Positions 8,471 through 16,294 of a stretch of 16,351 nt of DNA are shown one piece after another. The DNA comes from Caryophanales bacterium UBA6768 (GTDB lineage Bacteria; Bacillota; Bacilli; Bacillales_D; Amphibacillaceae). Below the pieces are notes generated by a model. The model worked only from the letters and a program-made list of their open reading frames with translations. It ran no database searches and was not told where the DNA came from. The first letter of the stretch is position 1, and each line of letters opens with the position of its first letter. The stretch covers positions 1 to 16,351 of the forward strand of contig DKGO01000117.1 in the NCBI GenBank assembly GCA_002453315.1, written 5' to 3'. A program made the position numbers and the translations under genes.

Positions 8471-10414
8471 TTATTCATTTTCACGAAACTTTTTACTAGT
8501 TAAATAGAGTCTAATTGTAGCACCTTCTTCTAATTTCGTTCCTGCTTTTGGCGATTGATCAGCGATAATTTCTCCTTTCCCATGCACTTCAATGTTAAAT
8601 GGAGATAAATATTGCAACATTTCATTTTTTTCTAAACCTATTAAGTTAGGTACCGCTTTTTTAGGTTGTTCCGGCCATTGATATTCTTTTTCAAGTCCAC
8701 CTTTTCTTACTGGGATATTTAAATTCCGAAGACTATCTTCTATTATTGCTTTTACGACTGGGGCAGCTACGACACCACCAAATTGTACGACATCTTTTGG
8801 ATTGTCTATCGCAACATAAACAACTATTTTCGGGTCATCAGCTGGAGCGAAACCAATAAAGGATAATATATAATTATTTTTCATATAACGTCCATCTGGA
8901 CCAACCTTTTGGGCGGTTCCGGTTTTACCACCTACCCGATACCCATCAATATAAGCGGGTCTTCCTGTACCGTTAGCGACGACCGATTCAAGAATATCCC
9001 TCATCTGTTTAGATGTAGATTCGGAAATTACTCGTCTTTTTATTTCTGGTTTTGTCTTCTTCATTGTTTGATTCGTTTCTGAATCGATCCATTCATCGAC
9101 GATATATGGAGTATATAAATAACCACCATTTACAACAGCAGCTAATGCCATCACTTGTTGAATTGGGGTCACCGAAACACCTTGCCCAAACGATGTTGTA
9201 GCTAGTTCAACAGGACCTACTTGTTCATCTTTAAATAAAATACCTGTTCCCTCTCCTTGTAAGTCAATGCCTGTTTTGGAGCCAAAGCCAAATTTCCTAA
9301 TAAAGGAAAACAATTGTTTCTTGCCAACCTTTTCACCGATATGCACAAATCCCGGGTTACAAGAATTTTCTGCTACTTCTAATAATGATTGACTCCCATG
9401 TCCTCCTGCCTTCCAACAACGTAATTTCGCCCCACCGACTTCAATGTGCCCTTTATCATAATATGTATCTTTTTTCATATCGATTAGATTATTTTCTAAT
9501 GCTGCTGCTAATGTAATGATTTTAAAAGTTGACCCTGGTTCAAATGTACTCCAGATAGGAACATTTCTACCAAATATATCACTATCAACTGCTTGATAAT
9601 TGTTTGGCGAGAAATTCGGTCGTGAAGCCATTCCTAAAATTGCCCCATTTGTTGGATCAACAGCAATAGCAGATACTTGATCAGGATGATATTTTTCCGT
9701 AACATTTGTTAATTCCCGTTCAATAATCGTCTGAACAGTAAGATCAATTGTCGTTTTTAAGTCATTGCCGTTTGTTGGTGGGGTATATTTATATGGTTTA
9801 TCAGCCATTCGATTTCCCTTTGCATCTGCATAAAAAGATAGGCTTCCATTCTCGCCACTTAGTTCATCATTATGCTGTAATTCTAAACCCATTAATCCTT
9901 GATTATCAATGCCTGTAAATCCTAAAACGTGTGATAAGTATTTATCATACGGATAATGCCGTTTAGAATCCTTTGCTAAATAAACACCATCAAGGTGAAG
10001 TCCCCTAATTTTGTTTGCTTGTTTTTCAGTAATTTTCCTTCCTTCAGGGTGAACCTCCACATTTGTTGCCTTTTTTGTCACTAGTTTATGCATCTTTTCG
10101 TAAGAGATATTTAATATTTCAGATAATTCTTTTGCTACTTTCTCTTGATCCTTTACTTGTTTAGGAACAATAAACACCGAAAATGCTGTTATATTTTCAG
10201 TTAACACTTCGCCATTTCGATCTAAAATAATCCCTCTTTCACCGCGAAATGGAATGTCCCTTAACCAAGACGATTCTGCTTTACTCGTTAATATCTCTCC
10301 TTGCAGAACTTGTACATAAAATAATCTTCCGATTATAATAAATACGATAATACAACTAGCAAAGAATAGTAGACGAATTCTATTTTGAATCATATATGTA
10401 GTTACATGCTTCAT
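8471..10414 (-). CDS. spoVD: Stage V sporulation protein SpoVD, class B penicillin-binding protein
   Basis: SpoVD is a membrane-anchored D,D-transpeptidase that cross-links spore-cortex peptidoglycan and works with SpoVE. The 647-residue product (B. subtilis 646) has one N-terminal membrane segment (about 14-35), a PBP dimerisation domain (about 55-210) and a transpeptidase domain with STFK (295-298, nucleophile Ser295), SCN (351-353) and KTGT (497-500). It ends in a single PASTA domain (about 585-640). Cys333 and Cys352 stand 19 residues apart, as do the two active-site cysteines of B. subtilis SpoVD whose disulfide is reduced by StoA. This favours SpoVD over a generic PBP2. ATG 10414 has AAGGAAG upstream. 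A 70-bp gap separates it from pbpB and carries a sigma-E-like promoter. It probably arose as a duplicate of the neighbouring pbpB. Confidence 0.94.
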   Translation of the reverse strand: MKHVTTYMIQNRIRLLFFASCIIVFIIIGRLFYVQVLQGEILTSKAESSWLRDIPFRGERGIILDRNGEVLTENITAFSVFIVPKQVKDQEKVAKELSEILNISYEKMHKLVTKKATNVEVHPEGRKITEKQANKIRGLHLDGVYLAKDSKRHYPYDKYLSHVLGFTGIDNQGLMGLELQHNDELSGENGSLSFYADAKGNRMADKPYKYTPPTNGNDLKTTIDLTVQTIIERELTNVTEKYHPDQVSAIAVDPTNGAILGMASRPNFSPNNYQAVDSDIFGRNVPIWSTFEPGSTFKIITLAAALENNLIDMKKDTYYDKGHIEVGGAKLRCWKAGGHGSQSLLEVAENSCNPGFVHIGEKVGKKQLFSFIRKFGFGSKTGIDLQGEGTGILFKDEQVGPVELATTSFGQGVSVTPIQQVMALAAVVNGGYLYTPYIVDEWIDSETNQTMKKTKPEIKRRVISESTSKQMRDILESVVANGTGRPAYIDGYRVGGKTGTAQKVGPDGRYMKNNYILSFIGFAPADDPKIVVYVAIDNPKDVVQFGGVVAAPVVKAIIEDSLRNLNIPVRKGGLEKEYQWPEQPKKAVPNLIGLEKNEMLQYLSPFNIEVHGKGEIIADQSPKAGTKLEEGATIRLYLTSKKFRENE

Positions 10415-10449
10415 AAAAAGACTTCCTTTCTTTATAAAAGCTTGTAACT

Positions 10450-10478
10450 ACTATATGTATTGTATCGTTGTTTATTAC
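10450..10478 (-). promoter_or_regulatory. Candidate sigma-E promoter for spoVD
   Basis: In the pbpB-spoVD gap the minus strand reads GTAATAAA (10478-10471), a 13-nt spacer, then CATATAGT (10457-10450). The -10 differs from CATACAnT by one base; the -35 keeps the central ATA of the sigma-E consensus. The predicted start would lie about 28 nt before the spoVD ATG. B. subtilis spoVD has a sigma-E promoter at the same place, so position supports the call. No transcriptional data are available here. Confidence 0.45.
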
Positions 10479-10484
10479 GGTGAT

Positions 10485-12665
10485 TTAGTCGCTTTTACTA
10501 TTACTTTTCTCTTTAATTCCTTTTGCTGAAAGGGTTAATTTAACTTGACTATCGAAATTTAACCTTGTTCCCTCTTCTATATTTTGCTTTGTCACATAAC
10601 CGCCACCTTCAATGGTAAACGGAATTTGTAATAATTGACTTAACACCATCACATCACGATAGGACCAACCAATCAAATTAGGCATTGTTACATCATCGGT
10701 AACAATGATAATCCTTTGATTTGCAAACACGGTACTAGACGGATGCACATTTGTTTTTTTCACTATTTCTCCATTACCAATTACGGAAATATCGTGGAAA
10801 CTAGCTAACTGTTCTTCAACATCCCTAATATTTTCATTTAAAATATTAGGAAACTTTATCGTTTCGGCTTTTAATGATGCTTCTTCTTTATCCGGTTCTA
10901 TATTTAAATATCGTAAGGATTTTTCCATGACGTTATTAAATATGAATGAAACTACATTTGACCCTAACTCATCAGCACCAATCTTAGGTTGTTTGACAGA
11001 TACGTACATCATAAGTTCTGGATTATCTTTCGGGGCCATCCCTAAAAATGAATAGATGGCATCATGTTCCCCCGTTAAATATCCACCATTTTCATAGTCG
11101 GGAATTTGGGCAGTCCCTGTTTTACCAATAACCGAGTAATCCTTTAATCGATAATGTTTACCAGTTCCCTCTTCAGTGTTTACGACGGTATCAAGCAAAT
11201 GTAACATTTTTGTAGCAGTTTCATTTGAAATAGGTTTAGAAATGACTTTCCGTTCGTTACTTTCCACGATGTCACCATTGTTAGAGTCAACTATTTTTTT
11301 AATAATATATGGTTGAAGCATTTCTCCATTATTTGCAAATGATGTTGCGGCTTTCATCTGTTGTAACGGAGTTAATGTACTACCCTGACCAAATGATGTT
11401 CTCAATTTATCGGATGGGTAATTAAAGGAAATTTGTCCATGTGTCTCCTTTGGCAAGTCAATACCAGTATTTTCTTCAAATCCAAATTCATGTAGATAAT
11501 TTAAAAACACATTTTCGTCCATCTTTTCCCAAACTAATTTTGAAGCCGCCACATTAGATGATCTACGAAAACCTTCATCAAAAGTTATATTTCCCCAGCC
11601 GACACCACGGTTATGATCATTTACTGGTTCTACCTTTTCATGTATTTTATACGTACCTGACTTGAAAGTCTCATTACCATTATATACACCTGAATCAATT
11701 GCAGATGCCCATGTGAACATTTTCATCGTTGATCCGGGTTCTACCGGGGTTGAAATCGCATCATTGTACCAATTTTCAATATCATCTGGATTATTTAAAT
11801 TAAAACTTGGTCGATTACCCATCGCAAGGATTTCCCCAGTTTGCGGGTTCATGACAATAGCAACCATTCTTTCGGGATCAAATTTTTCATCAGCTTGTGT
11901 CAAAACATCTTCTAACAAGCTTTGAATTTTTTGATCAAGTGTTAAATAAATGTCATGACCATTGACTGCCTCTTTTATAACATCTTGACTTCGTAATAAC
12001 TTTTGATCATATTTATCCCTTTCATAATGGATATAACCATCTTCTCCGGTTAAAATGTCATTTTTATACTGTTCAATGCCGGTCAAACCAACTAATTTGT
12101 TTTCTTCCTTATCATTGGCAAATCCAATGACATGGGATGCAAACGTATTGTTTGGATAGTAGCGGGTTGTCTCTTGAATGAAATTTATTCCTGGCAGTTC
12201 CAATGACTCTATTTCATCTTTTATTTCCTTAGATAAATTTCTCCCATTTAATTTGAATTCTACTTGAAACGAATCATTTTTCATTCCGTTTTCGATAATA
12301 TTCTCTATTTCCGACACTTCCATATGTAAAAAAGGAGCCAATTCCCTCGCAGTTTTTGAAGGATCAACTACATGTTGTGGTTCCTTACCTTTTTCCGAAT
12401 AATTTTGATCAATAATAGCATAGAGCCGATACACTGGCCGATTAAAAGCCAATAAATTTCCATTGTTATCATAAATATTCCCTCGTTCTGATGGTAATTT
12501 AATTGAGGCACTTCTCATTTCCTTCGCCAATGCTTTTAATGGGGTTTGATGTACCTCACCAGTAATTTGTACATAAATAAAACGGCTAGAAACAGTTGTA
12601 AATAGCATAGTAAATAAAATGAATAAAAATATAGTTGTTCGACGAGTACGATTATTTTTTTCCAT
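10485..12665 (-). CDS. pbpB: Penicillin-binding protein 2B, septal transpeptidase
   Basis: PBP2B is the essential class B transpeptidase of the divisome, homologous to E. coli FtsI, cross-linking septal peptidoglycan on the outer side of the membrane. The frame is open to GTG 12677, but I choose ATG 12665 (726 aa; B. subtilis 716). It has the GGGTGG/AAAGG purine run upstream, whereas nothing like a binding site precedes the GTG. Numbered from that ATG, there is a membrane segment at about 11-32, a dimerisation domain at 55-225, transpeptidase motifs STMK (312-315), SSN (369-371) and KTGT (515-518), and two C-terminal PASTA domains (about 602-656 and 657-715). PASTA domains in PBP2B-type proteins are thought to aid stability or septal localisation. 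It lies 17 nt after ftsL in the mraZ-rsmH-ftsL-pbpB arrangement known from B. subtilis. Confidence 0.96.
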   Translation of the reverse strand: MEKNNRTRRTTIFLFILFTMLFTTVSSRFIYVQITGEVHQTPLKALAKEMRSASIKLPSERGNIYDNNGNLLAFNRPVYRLYAIIDQNYSEKGKEPQHVVDPSKTARELAPFLHMEVSEIENIIENGMKNDSFQVEFKLNGRNLSKEIKDEIESLELPGINFIQETTRYYPNNTFASHVIGFANDKEENKLVGLTGIEQYKNDILTGEDGYIHYERDKYDQKLLRSQDVIKEAVNGHDIYLTLDQKIQSLLEDVLTQADEKFDPERMVAIVMNPQTGEILAMGNRPSFNLNNPDDIENWYNDAISTPVEPGSTMKMFTWASAIDSGVYNGNETFKSGTYKIHEKVEPVNDHNRGVGWGNITFDEGFRRSSNVAASKLVWEKMDENVFLNYLHEFGFEENTGIDLPKETHGQISFNYPSDKLRTSFGQGSTLTPLQQMKAATSFANNGEMLQPYIIKKIVDSNNGDIVESNERKVISKPISNETATKMLHLLDTVVNTEEGTGKHYRLKDYSVIGKTGTAQIPDYENGGYLTGEHDAIYSFLGMAPKDNPELMMYVSVKQPKIGADELGSNVVSFIFNNVMEKSLRYLNIEPDKEEASLKAETIKFPNILNENIRDVEEQLASFHDISVIGNGEIVKKTNVHPSSTVFANQRIIIVTDDVTMPNLIGWSYRDVMVLSQLLQIPFTIEGGGYVTKQNIEEGTRLNFDSQVKLTLSAKGIKEKSNSKSD

Positions 12666-12682
12666 ATGCCTTTCCACCCGAC

Positions 12683-13057
12683 TTAATTATGTGATGATTT
12701 CGATATGCTTTTCACTTTAGTGTCTTGAATTTTCAAGCCATTTTCTTCAGCGATTTGTAAAATCCTTGCTGGTTCACTCAATATTTTTATCTCAAATGTT
12801 AAATTGTCATTTGAGATAGCCTTTTGCTTCACAGCACCTTCTAAATTTTGCGCATCTCTAGAAATAGAATCTATCGTGGAGGAATATGAGACAATGTAGA
12901 TGGAACTTACGATAATTAATAATGCAAATAGAGAATAAAGTGCTTTTTCTCCCTTTGTTAGCCAGCCCTTTTTCTTTACTTTAACAATTACCTTTTTACT
13001 TTTCTTCGGTTCGGCTAGATAACTTTCTTGCCAATGTCTCGCTTCATTTTGCATCAT
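12683..13057 (-). CDS. ftsL: Cell division protein FtsL
   Basis: FtsL is a small bitopic divisome protein that pairs with DivIC through an extracellular coiled coil, binds DivIB and is unstable in B. subtilis. The product is 124 residues from ATG 13057: a basic cytoplasmic tail, one membrane segment (about 38-57) and an external heptad-like stretch ending in NLTFEIKILSEPARILQIAEENG-type sequence (about 85-107), typical of the FtsL/DivIC family. The frame is open to a GTG at 13066, but that codon overlaps the AAGGAG binding site (13071-13066). ATG 13057 sits 8 nt from it and shares its A with the rsmH TAA (TAATG), so translation of FtsL is probably coupled to RsmH. FtsL sequences diverge quickly; assignment rests on topology, size and position as well as the C-terminal motif. 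Confidence 0.92.
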   Translation of the reverse strand: MMQNEARHWQESYLAEPKKSKKVIVKVKKKGWLTKGEKALYSLFALLIIVSSIYIVSYSSTIDSISRDAQNLEGAVKQKAISNDNLTFEIKILSEPARILQIAEENGLKIQDTKVKSISKSSHN

Positions 13058-14025
13058 TAAATCCACTCCTTCTTATACATGAATGTTTGATCCCATTCTT
13101 TTACTTTTTCAACAATCCTTAATTTAGAGGATCTCGCCCTTCTATTTTGGGTTATTTCTTCGTCCAAAGGCACTATTGGCTTTTTCGTAATTAATTTAAA
13201 CGGAGATTTGTTTTCCTCGGGAATAACCGGCAGCCCCCTAGGGGTTTCTTTTTCCCTTGTCCAACGATTAAAAACTGTTTTACATAACCTGTCCTCTAAT
13301 GAATGAAATGTAATGACAACGATTCGGCCACCGATTGTACAAAGCTCAGCCGCCTGATGGAGTGCTTCATTTATAGCATTTAATTCATCATTGACAGCGA
13401 TTCGAATGGCTTGAAAAGTCCTCTTCGCTGGATGGCCACCTTTTCTTCTCACTGGTGCAGGAATCGCATTTTTAATAATATCAACTAATTCAAATGTCGT
13501 TTCAATTTTGGCCTCTTTTCGACGTTTCCCTATACGACGTGCAATTTGCTTAGAAAACCTCTCTTCACCATATGTCGTAAAAATTTTAACTAATTTTTCA
13601 TATGGCCAGTCATTTATGACTTCATATGCTGATAATGGATTGTTACGGTCCATTCTCATATCTAATCTTGCATTTTGCTGATAACTAAATCCTCTTTCAC
13701 TTTCATCTAATTGAGGTGAAGAGACACCAAAGTCAAATAAAAAACCATCGACATTGTTAATTTCGTAGTGTAATAATTCTTTTTTTAAATGACGAAAATT
13801 TGCATGTATTAAAAGTGGTTGAAACAACTTTAATTTAGTGGCACTTTCCTGAATGGCATCAATATCTTGATCAAAACCGATTAACTTCCCGTTTTCATTT
13901 AATTTGTTCGCAATCTTAAGTGCATGCCCTGCCCTTCCTAAGGTGCAATCAACATAAACCCCATCTGAAATAATGTTTAATCCTGTAATTGCCTCTTCAA
14001 TTAAAACACTTTTATGCTTGTCCAT
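13057..14025 (-). CDS. rsmH: 16S rRNA (cytosine(1402)-N(4))-methyltransferase RsmH (MraW)
   Basis: RsmH uses S-adenosylmethionine to methylate N4 of cytosine 1402 in the decoding centre of 16S rRNA. The frame extends to 14064, but the first 13 residues are not family-like. ATG 14025 begins MDKHKSVLIEEAITGLNI, matching the usual RsmH start, with AGGTGG a few bases upstream, giving 322 aa (B. subtilis 311). Numbered from there, motifs are the SAM-binding DCTLGRAGH (26-34), DFGVSSPQLD (98-107), the HPAKRTFQAIRI block (about 198-209), ITFHSLEDR (238-246) and the C-terminal NRRARSSKLR. It starts 28 nt after mraZ and its stop overlaps the ftsL start by one base. It is a standard second gene of the dcw operon, and no key residue appears missing. 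Confidence 0.96.
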   Translation of the reverse strand: MDKHKSVLIEEAITGLNIISDGVYVDCTLGRAGHALKIANKLNENGKLIGFDQDIDAIQESATKLKLFQPLLIHANFRHLKKELLHYEINNVDGFLFDFGVSSPQLDESERGFSYQQNARLDMRMDRNNPLSAYEVINDWPYEKLVKIFTTYGEERFSKQIARRIGKRRKEAKIETTFELVDIIKNAIPAPVRRKGGHPAKRTFQAIRIAVNDELNAINEALHQAAELCTIGGRIVVITFHSLEDRLCKTVFNRWTREKETPRGLPVIPEENKSPFKLITKKPIVPLDEEITQNRRARSSKLRIVEKVKEWDQTFMYKKEWI

Positions 14026-14053
14026 TACGCCACCTACTTCAATTAATATACAA

Positions 14054-14485
14054 TTAGATATCAAAATCCATTAGGTTTTCGGAAATTTCAACAAATGAAT
14101 TTTCAGATTGTGAAATGTAATCTGCCCACAATTCTTTCGACCATACTTCTACCCTATTTGAAACCCCAATAACAATACATTCTTTTTCCAATTTAGAATA
14201 TGTTCTCAAAGGCTGAGGGATATTGATTCTTCCTTGCTTGTCCACTTCGCATTCAACAGCCCCTGAGAAAAAAAACCTTGTAAAACTTCGGGCATCCTTT
14301 TTTGTCAAGGGTAATTTTTTAAGCTTTTCCTCTAGAATCTTCCATTCTTCCATTGGATAAACAAACAAACATTGATCGAGCCCACGAGTAAGTACAAACT
14401 GATTGCCTAAATCAGCTCGAAACTTTGCTGGAACGATTATACGTCCTTTAACATCAATTTGATGTTCGTACTCACCCATAAACAT
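14054..14485 (-). CDS. mraZ: Transcriptional regulator MraZ
   Basis: MraZ is a DNA-binding protein with two SpoVT/AbrB-like domains that forms ring-shaped oligomers and regulates the dcw operon from repeats in front of its own gene. The 143-residue product has swapped-hairpin domains at about 5-47 ([20 protein letters not shown]) and 76-119 ([17 protein letters not shown]), each with the DxKGRxxxP-type signature, separated by [17 protein letters not shown]. It closely resembles B. subtilis MraZ along its whole length. ATG 14485 is chosen over ATG 14479 because GGAGGG (14500-14495) lies 9 nt upstream. It is the first gene of the cluster, with its control region (14510-14539) directly upstream. 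Confidence 0.97.
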   Translation of the reverse strand: MFMGEYEHQIDVKGRIIVPAKFRADLGNQFVLTRGLDQCLFVYPMEEWKILEEKLKKLPLTKKDARSFTRFFFSGAVECEVDKQGRINIPQPLRTYSKLEKECIVIGVSNRVEVWSKELWADYISQSENSFVEISENLMDFDI

Positions 14486-14509
14486 GCCTATCTACCCTCC
14501 GATAAAAAT

Positions 14510-14518
14510 ATTTTACCA
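14510..14518 (-). promoter_or_regulatory. Putative extended -10 promoter of mraZ and the dcw operon
   Basis: The minus strand reads TGGTAAAAT, an extended -10 with TAAAAT at 14515-14510. No recognisable TTGACA stands 16-18 bp upstream, because that stretch is filled by the MraZ boxes. Transcription from about 14503 would give a leader of only about 18 nt, just enough for the GGAGGG binding site. The region farther upstream (14540-14600) is AT-rich and shows no better promoter. Confidence 0.55.
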
Positions 14519-14539
14519 CATTCCCCCACAATCTACCAC
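14515..14539 (-). promoter_or_regulatory. MraZ operator: three GTGG(T/G) boxes at exact 10-bp spacing
   Basis: On the minus strand GTGGT (14539-14535), GTGGG (14529-14525) and GTGGT (14519-14515) are separated by 5-nt spacers AGATT and GGAAT, one box per helical turn. MraZ of E. coli binds TGGGN repeats with 5-nt spacers, and the mollicute protein binds similar GTG-containing repeats, so the pattern and place fit autoregulation. The box nearest the gene includes the TG of the extended -10, so bound MraZ should block RNA polymerase. The repeats are seen directly; binding is inferred. Confidence 0.82.
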
Positions 14540-14600
14540 CTAATTTTTAAAAATAATTGCTTTTTTTGAAAAAGGGGTAAATATGCCCACTTTTAAACAT

Positions 14601-14658
14601 AAAAAAACTGCCATTTCTAGTTATTTAGGCTATGCTATAACTAGAAAAGACAGTTTTT
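14601..14658 (-). terminator. Rho-independent terminator after bshC (hairpin nearly symmetric)
   Basis: Just past the bshC stop is a long stem: AAAAACTG (14603-14610) pairs with CAGTTTTT (14651-14658), and TTTCTAGTTAT (14614-14624) pairs with ATAACTAGAAA (14637-14647). There is a 3/3-nt internal loop and a 12-nt apical loop. In the minus direction the stem is followed by a run of seven T, fitting a terminator for bshC. In the plus direction there are five T, so it could also act the other way. It isolates bshC from the mraZ promoter. Confidence 0.85.
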
Positions 14659-14674
14659 AAAGGTGGAGGGAATA

Positions 14675-16294
14675 TTAGCTATAAATAAAATAGTGGTCAT
14701 CTTCAAAGGAAAACTTGTGTGTAAATAGTTGTTCAATAAAATCAATGCTATTTTCGTTAATCATCTGCAATGGACTCCACACCCGTTCCTGTAATTGACC
14801 ATTCGGATTTAAACATCGTTCCACATTATCGTAACAATTTAATTGTACTTCATATTTATGATTCATTTGATTTACTAATCGTTTTTCTAAATAAGTTAAT
14901 TTTTTTTCAATTTGTACCATGTTATTCTGGGCTAATACTTTCATATCTGGACTAATATTAGCGGCATATCGTTGTAACGGTTCATGGGATTTAGCAATAT
15001 CCTTTTTCAATTGATCAATCGCTTGTTGGATAGGTGCCTGCTGCTGCGATAAAATCCAATTCATTTTTATATGTTTTAGCTCATGATTTAAAACAGTAAT
15101 TGGTTCAATTGATAGTCTTTCTAACCACTTATTCGTTTTATTTGTAATATAAGTAATTGATAATCTTGGGATCACCGGAGGCATTTTCATTTGACATTGA
15201 TGAAATGCGTTTTTTAATGTTGCCCAATAGGATATTTCCCCATGACCACCTATAAAAGCAAGTGTTGGCAATAAAAATTCTTGCATCAATGGCCTTGTCA
15301 CCACATTATTGCTCAATTTTTCGGGTGATTGATTAGCTAGGCTTAACATTTCCTTTTCGGAAAACTGGACCTCATCATTTTTTCCAATCCATTGTGCGCC
15401 TTTTTTCTTTAACAATATCCGTTCATTATGTTCATCATGATAAAACAGATGGGCATCATCTTGTTCAACTTCTAACGAAAGTAAATACCCTTGTTGTCGT
15501 AGTTGTTCGGTTGCCCGAAAAACCTCTTGACTAATTGAAGGTTGTTCATGAATTAATTGCTGAAACATGGGGGATTCTAATTGCCGTATCGATGGATGGG
15601 CAGCATCAAGTAAAACAATTCCTTCCCGAGGAAATAGCTCAAAAATACATCGTGCAAAAAAGTCCACAAACGTTTGTGAGTCTTGTAAACATTCCACTAA
15701 TTTTTCCGAAATGTTTTTTGTATGAGTCGTTTCCCCTAAGGTTAAAAGGGCTTCATTTATCCATTGCATCACTTGTTCTTTATTCATATCAATGTGTGAT
15801 ATTGATCGTTTATATATTTCATGTTGTTTTAAGATATGTTTTTTCACATGGTCAGTTTGTTCAACATAAATATGATTAATTTCATCAAAATCATGATCCT
15901 CCCCTGCAATCCAAAAAACTGGAATAACAGGAATGTTTAATTTTTCTTCTTGTTGTTGTGAATAAATTAAAATCGAAATGATTTTATTAACGGTATATAA
16001 TGGCCCAGTTAACAATCCTGCTTGTTGTCCGCCCACTACAACAACACTTTGTTCATCTAGCAATTTATCAATATTATTCATCGTCTTTTCGGGGGCTTTC
16101 CATGATTGATTCATGTCATAAAGGGCCTCACGCAATGATTTTCTATTAAATTTCCTAGATTTTAAATCTAACAAACGTTGTTTCCGTGAAGCAAATGGCT
16201 TATAGTCAAAAAATTTCATTACTTGTTCATCATGTAATTTATATCGTTGAATTAATTCATTTTTTTGCTGTAAACTAGTCGAATGAATCTGCAT
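14675..16294 (-). CDS. bshC: Putative cysteine ligase BshC of bacillithiol biosynthesis
   Basis: BshC is the enzyme assigned to the last step of bacillithiol synthesis, adding cysteine to glucosaminyl-malate; bacillithiol is the main low-molecular-weight thiol of many Firmicutes. The 539-residue product is of family length (B. subtilis YllA about 539). It shows an N-terminal YKPFASRKQRL block, VVVVGGQQAGLLTGPLYTVNK (about 84-104, nucleotide-binding-like), VFWIAGEDHDFDEINH (about 126-141), ARCIFELFPREGIVLLDAAHP (about 214-233), GGHGEISYW (349-357) and a C-terminal coiled coil (about 455-480). ATG 16294 has GAGGGG (16307-16302) 7 nt upstream. Location just upstream of mraZ matches Bacillus. The in vitro reaction has been hard to show for this family, hence 'putative'. 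It is transcribed apart from the dcw genes, given the terminator after it. Confidence 0.95.
   Translation of the reverse strand: MQIHSTSLQQKNELIQRYKLHDEQVMKFFDYKPFASRKQRLLDLKSRKFNRKSLREALYDMNQSWKAPEKTMNNIDKLLDEQSVVVVGGQQAGLLTGPLYTVNKIISILIYSQQQEEKLNIPVIPVFWIAGEDHDFDEINHIYVEQTDHVKKHILKQHEIYKRSISHIDMNKEQVMQWINEALLTLGETTHTKNISEKLVECLQDSQTFVDFFARCIFELFPREGIVLLDAAHPSIRQLESPMFQQLIHEQPSISQEVFRATEQLRQQGYLLSLEVEQDDAHLFYHDEHNERILLKKKGAQWIGKNDEVQFSEKEMLSLANQSPEKLSNNVVTRPLMQEFLLPTLAFIGGHGEISYWATLKNAFHQCQMKMPPVIPRLSITYITNKTNKWLERLSIEPITVLNHELKHIKMNWILSQQQAPIQQAIDQLKKDIAKSHEPLQRYAANISPDMKVLAQNNMVQIEKKLTYLEKRLVNQMNHKYEVQLNCYDNVERCLNPNGQLQERVWSPLQMINENSIDFIEQLFTHKFSFEDDHYFIYS

Noticed and set aside
8471..12665. 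pbpB and spoVD as a recent tandem duplication or assembly artefact
   Set aside because: The two proteins differ throughout, in PASTA number (two versus one) and in the SxN motif (SSN versus SCN); both are expected at these positions in Bacillaceae.
14574..14588. GGG...CCC inverted repeat upstream of mraZ
   Set aside because: The stem is only three base pairs with no T-run; not a credible terminator or riboswitch.
14586..14590. A fourth GTGGG as a distal MraZ box
   Set aside because: It lies 51 bp from the nearest box rather than a multiple of 10 and stands alone, so it is probably chance.
15535..15879. Plus-strand open frame of 114 codons
   Set aside because: Antisense shadow of bshC with no credible binding site or family features.
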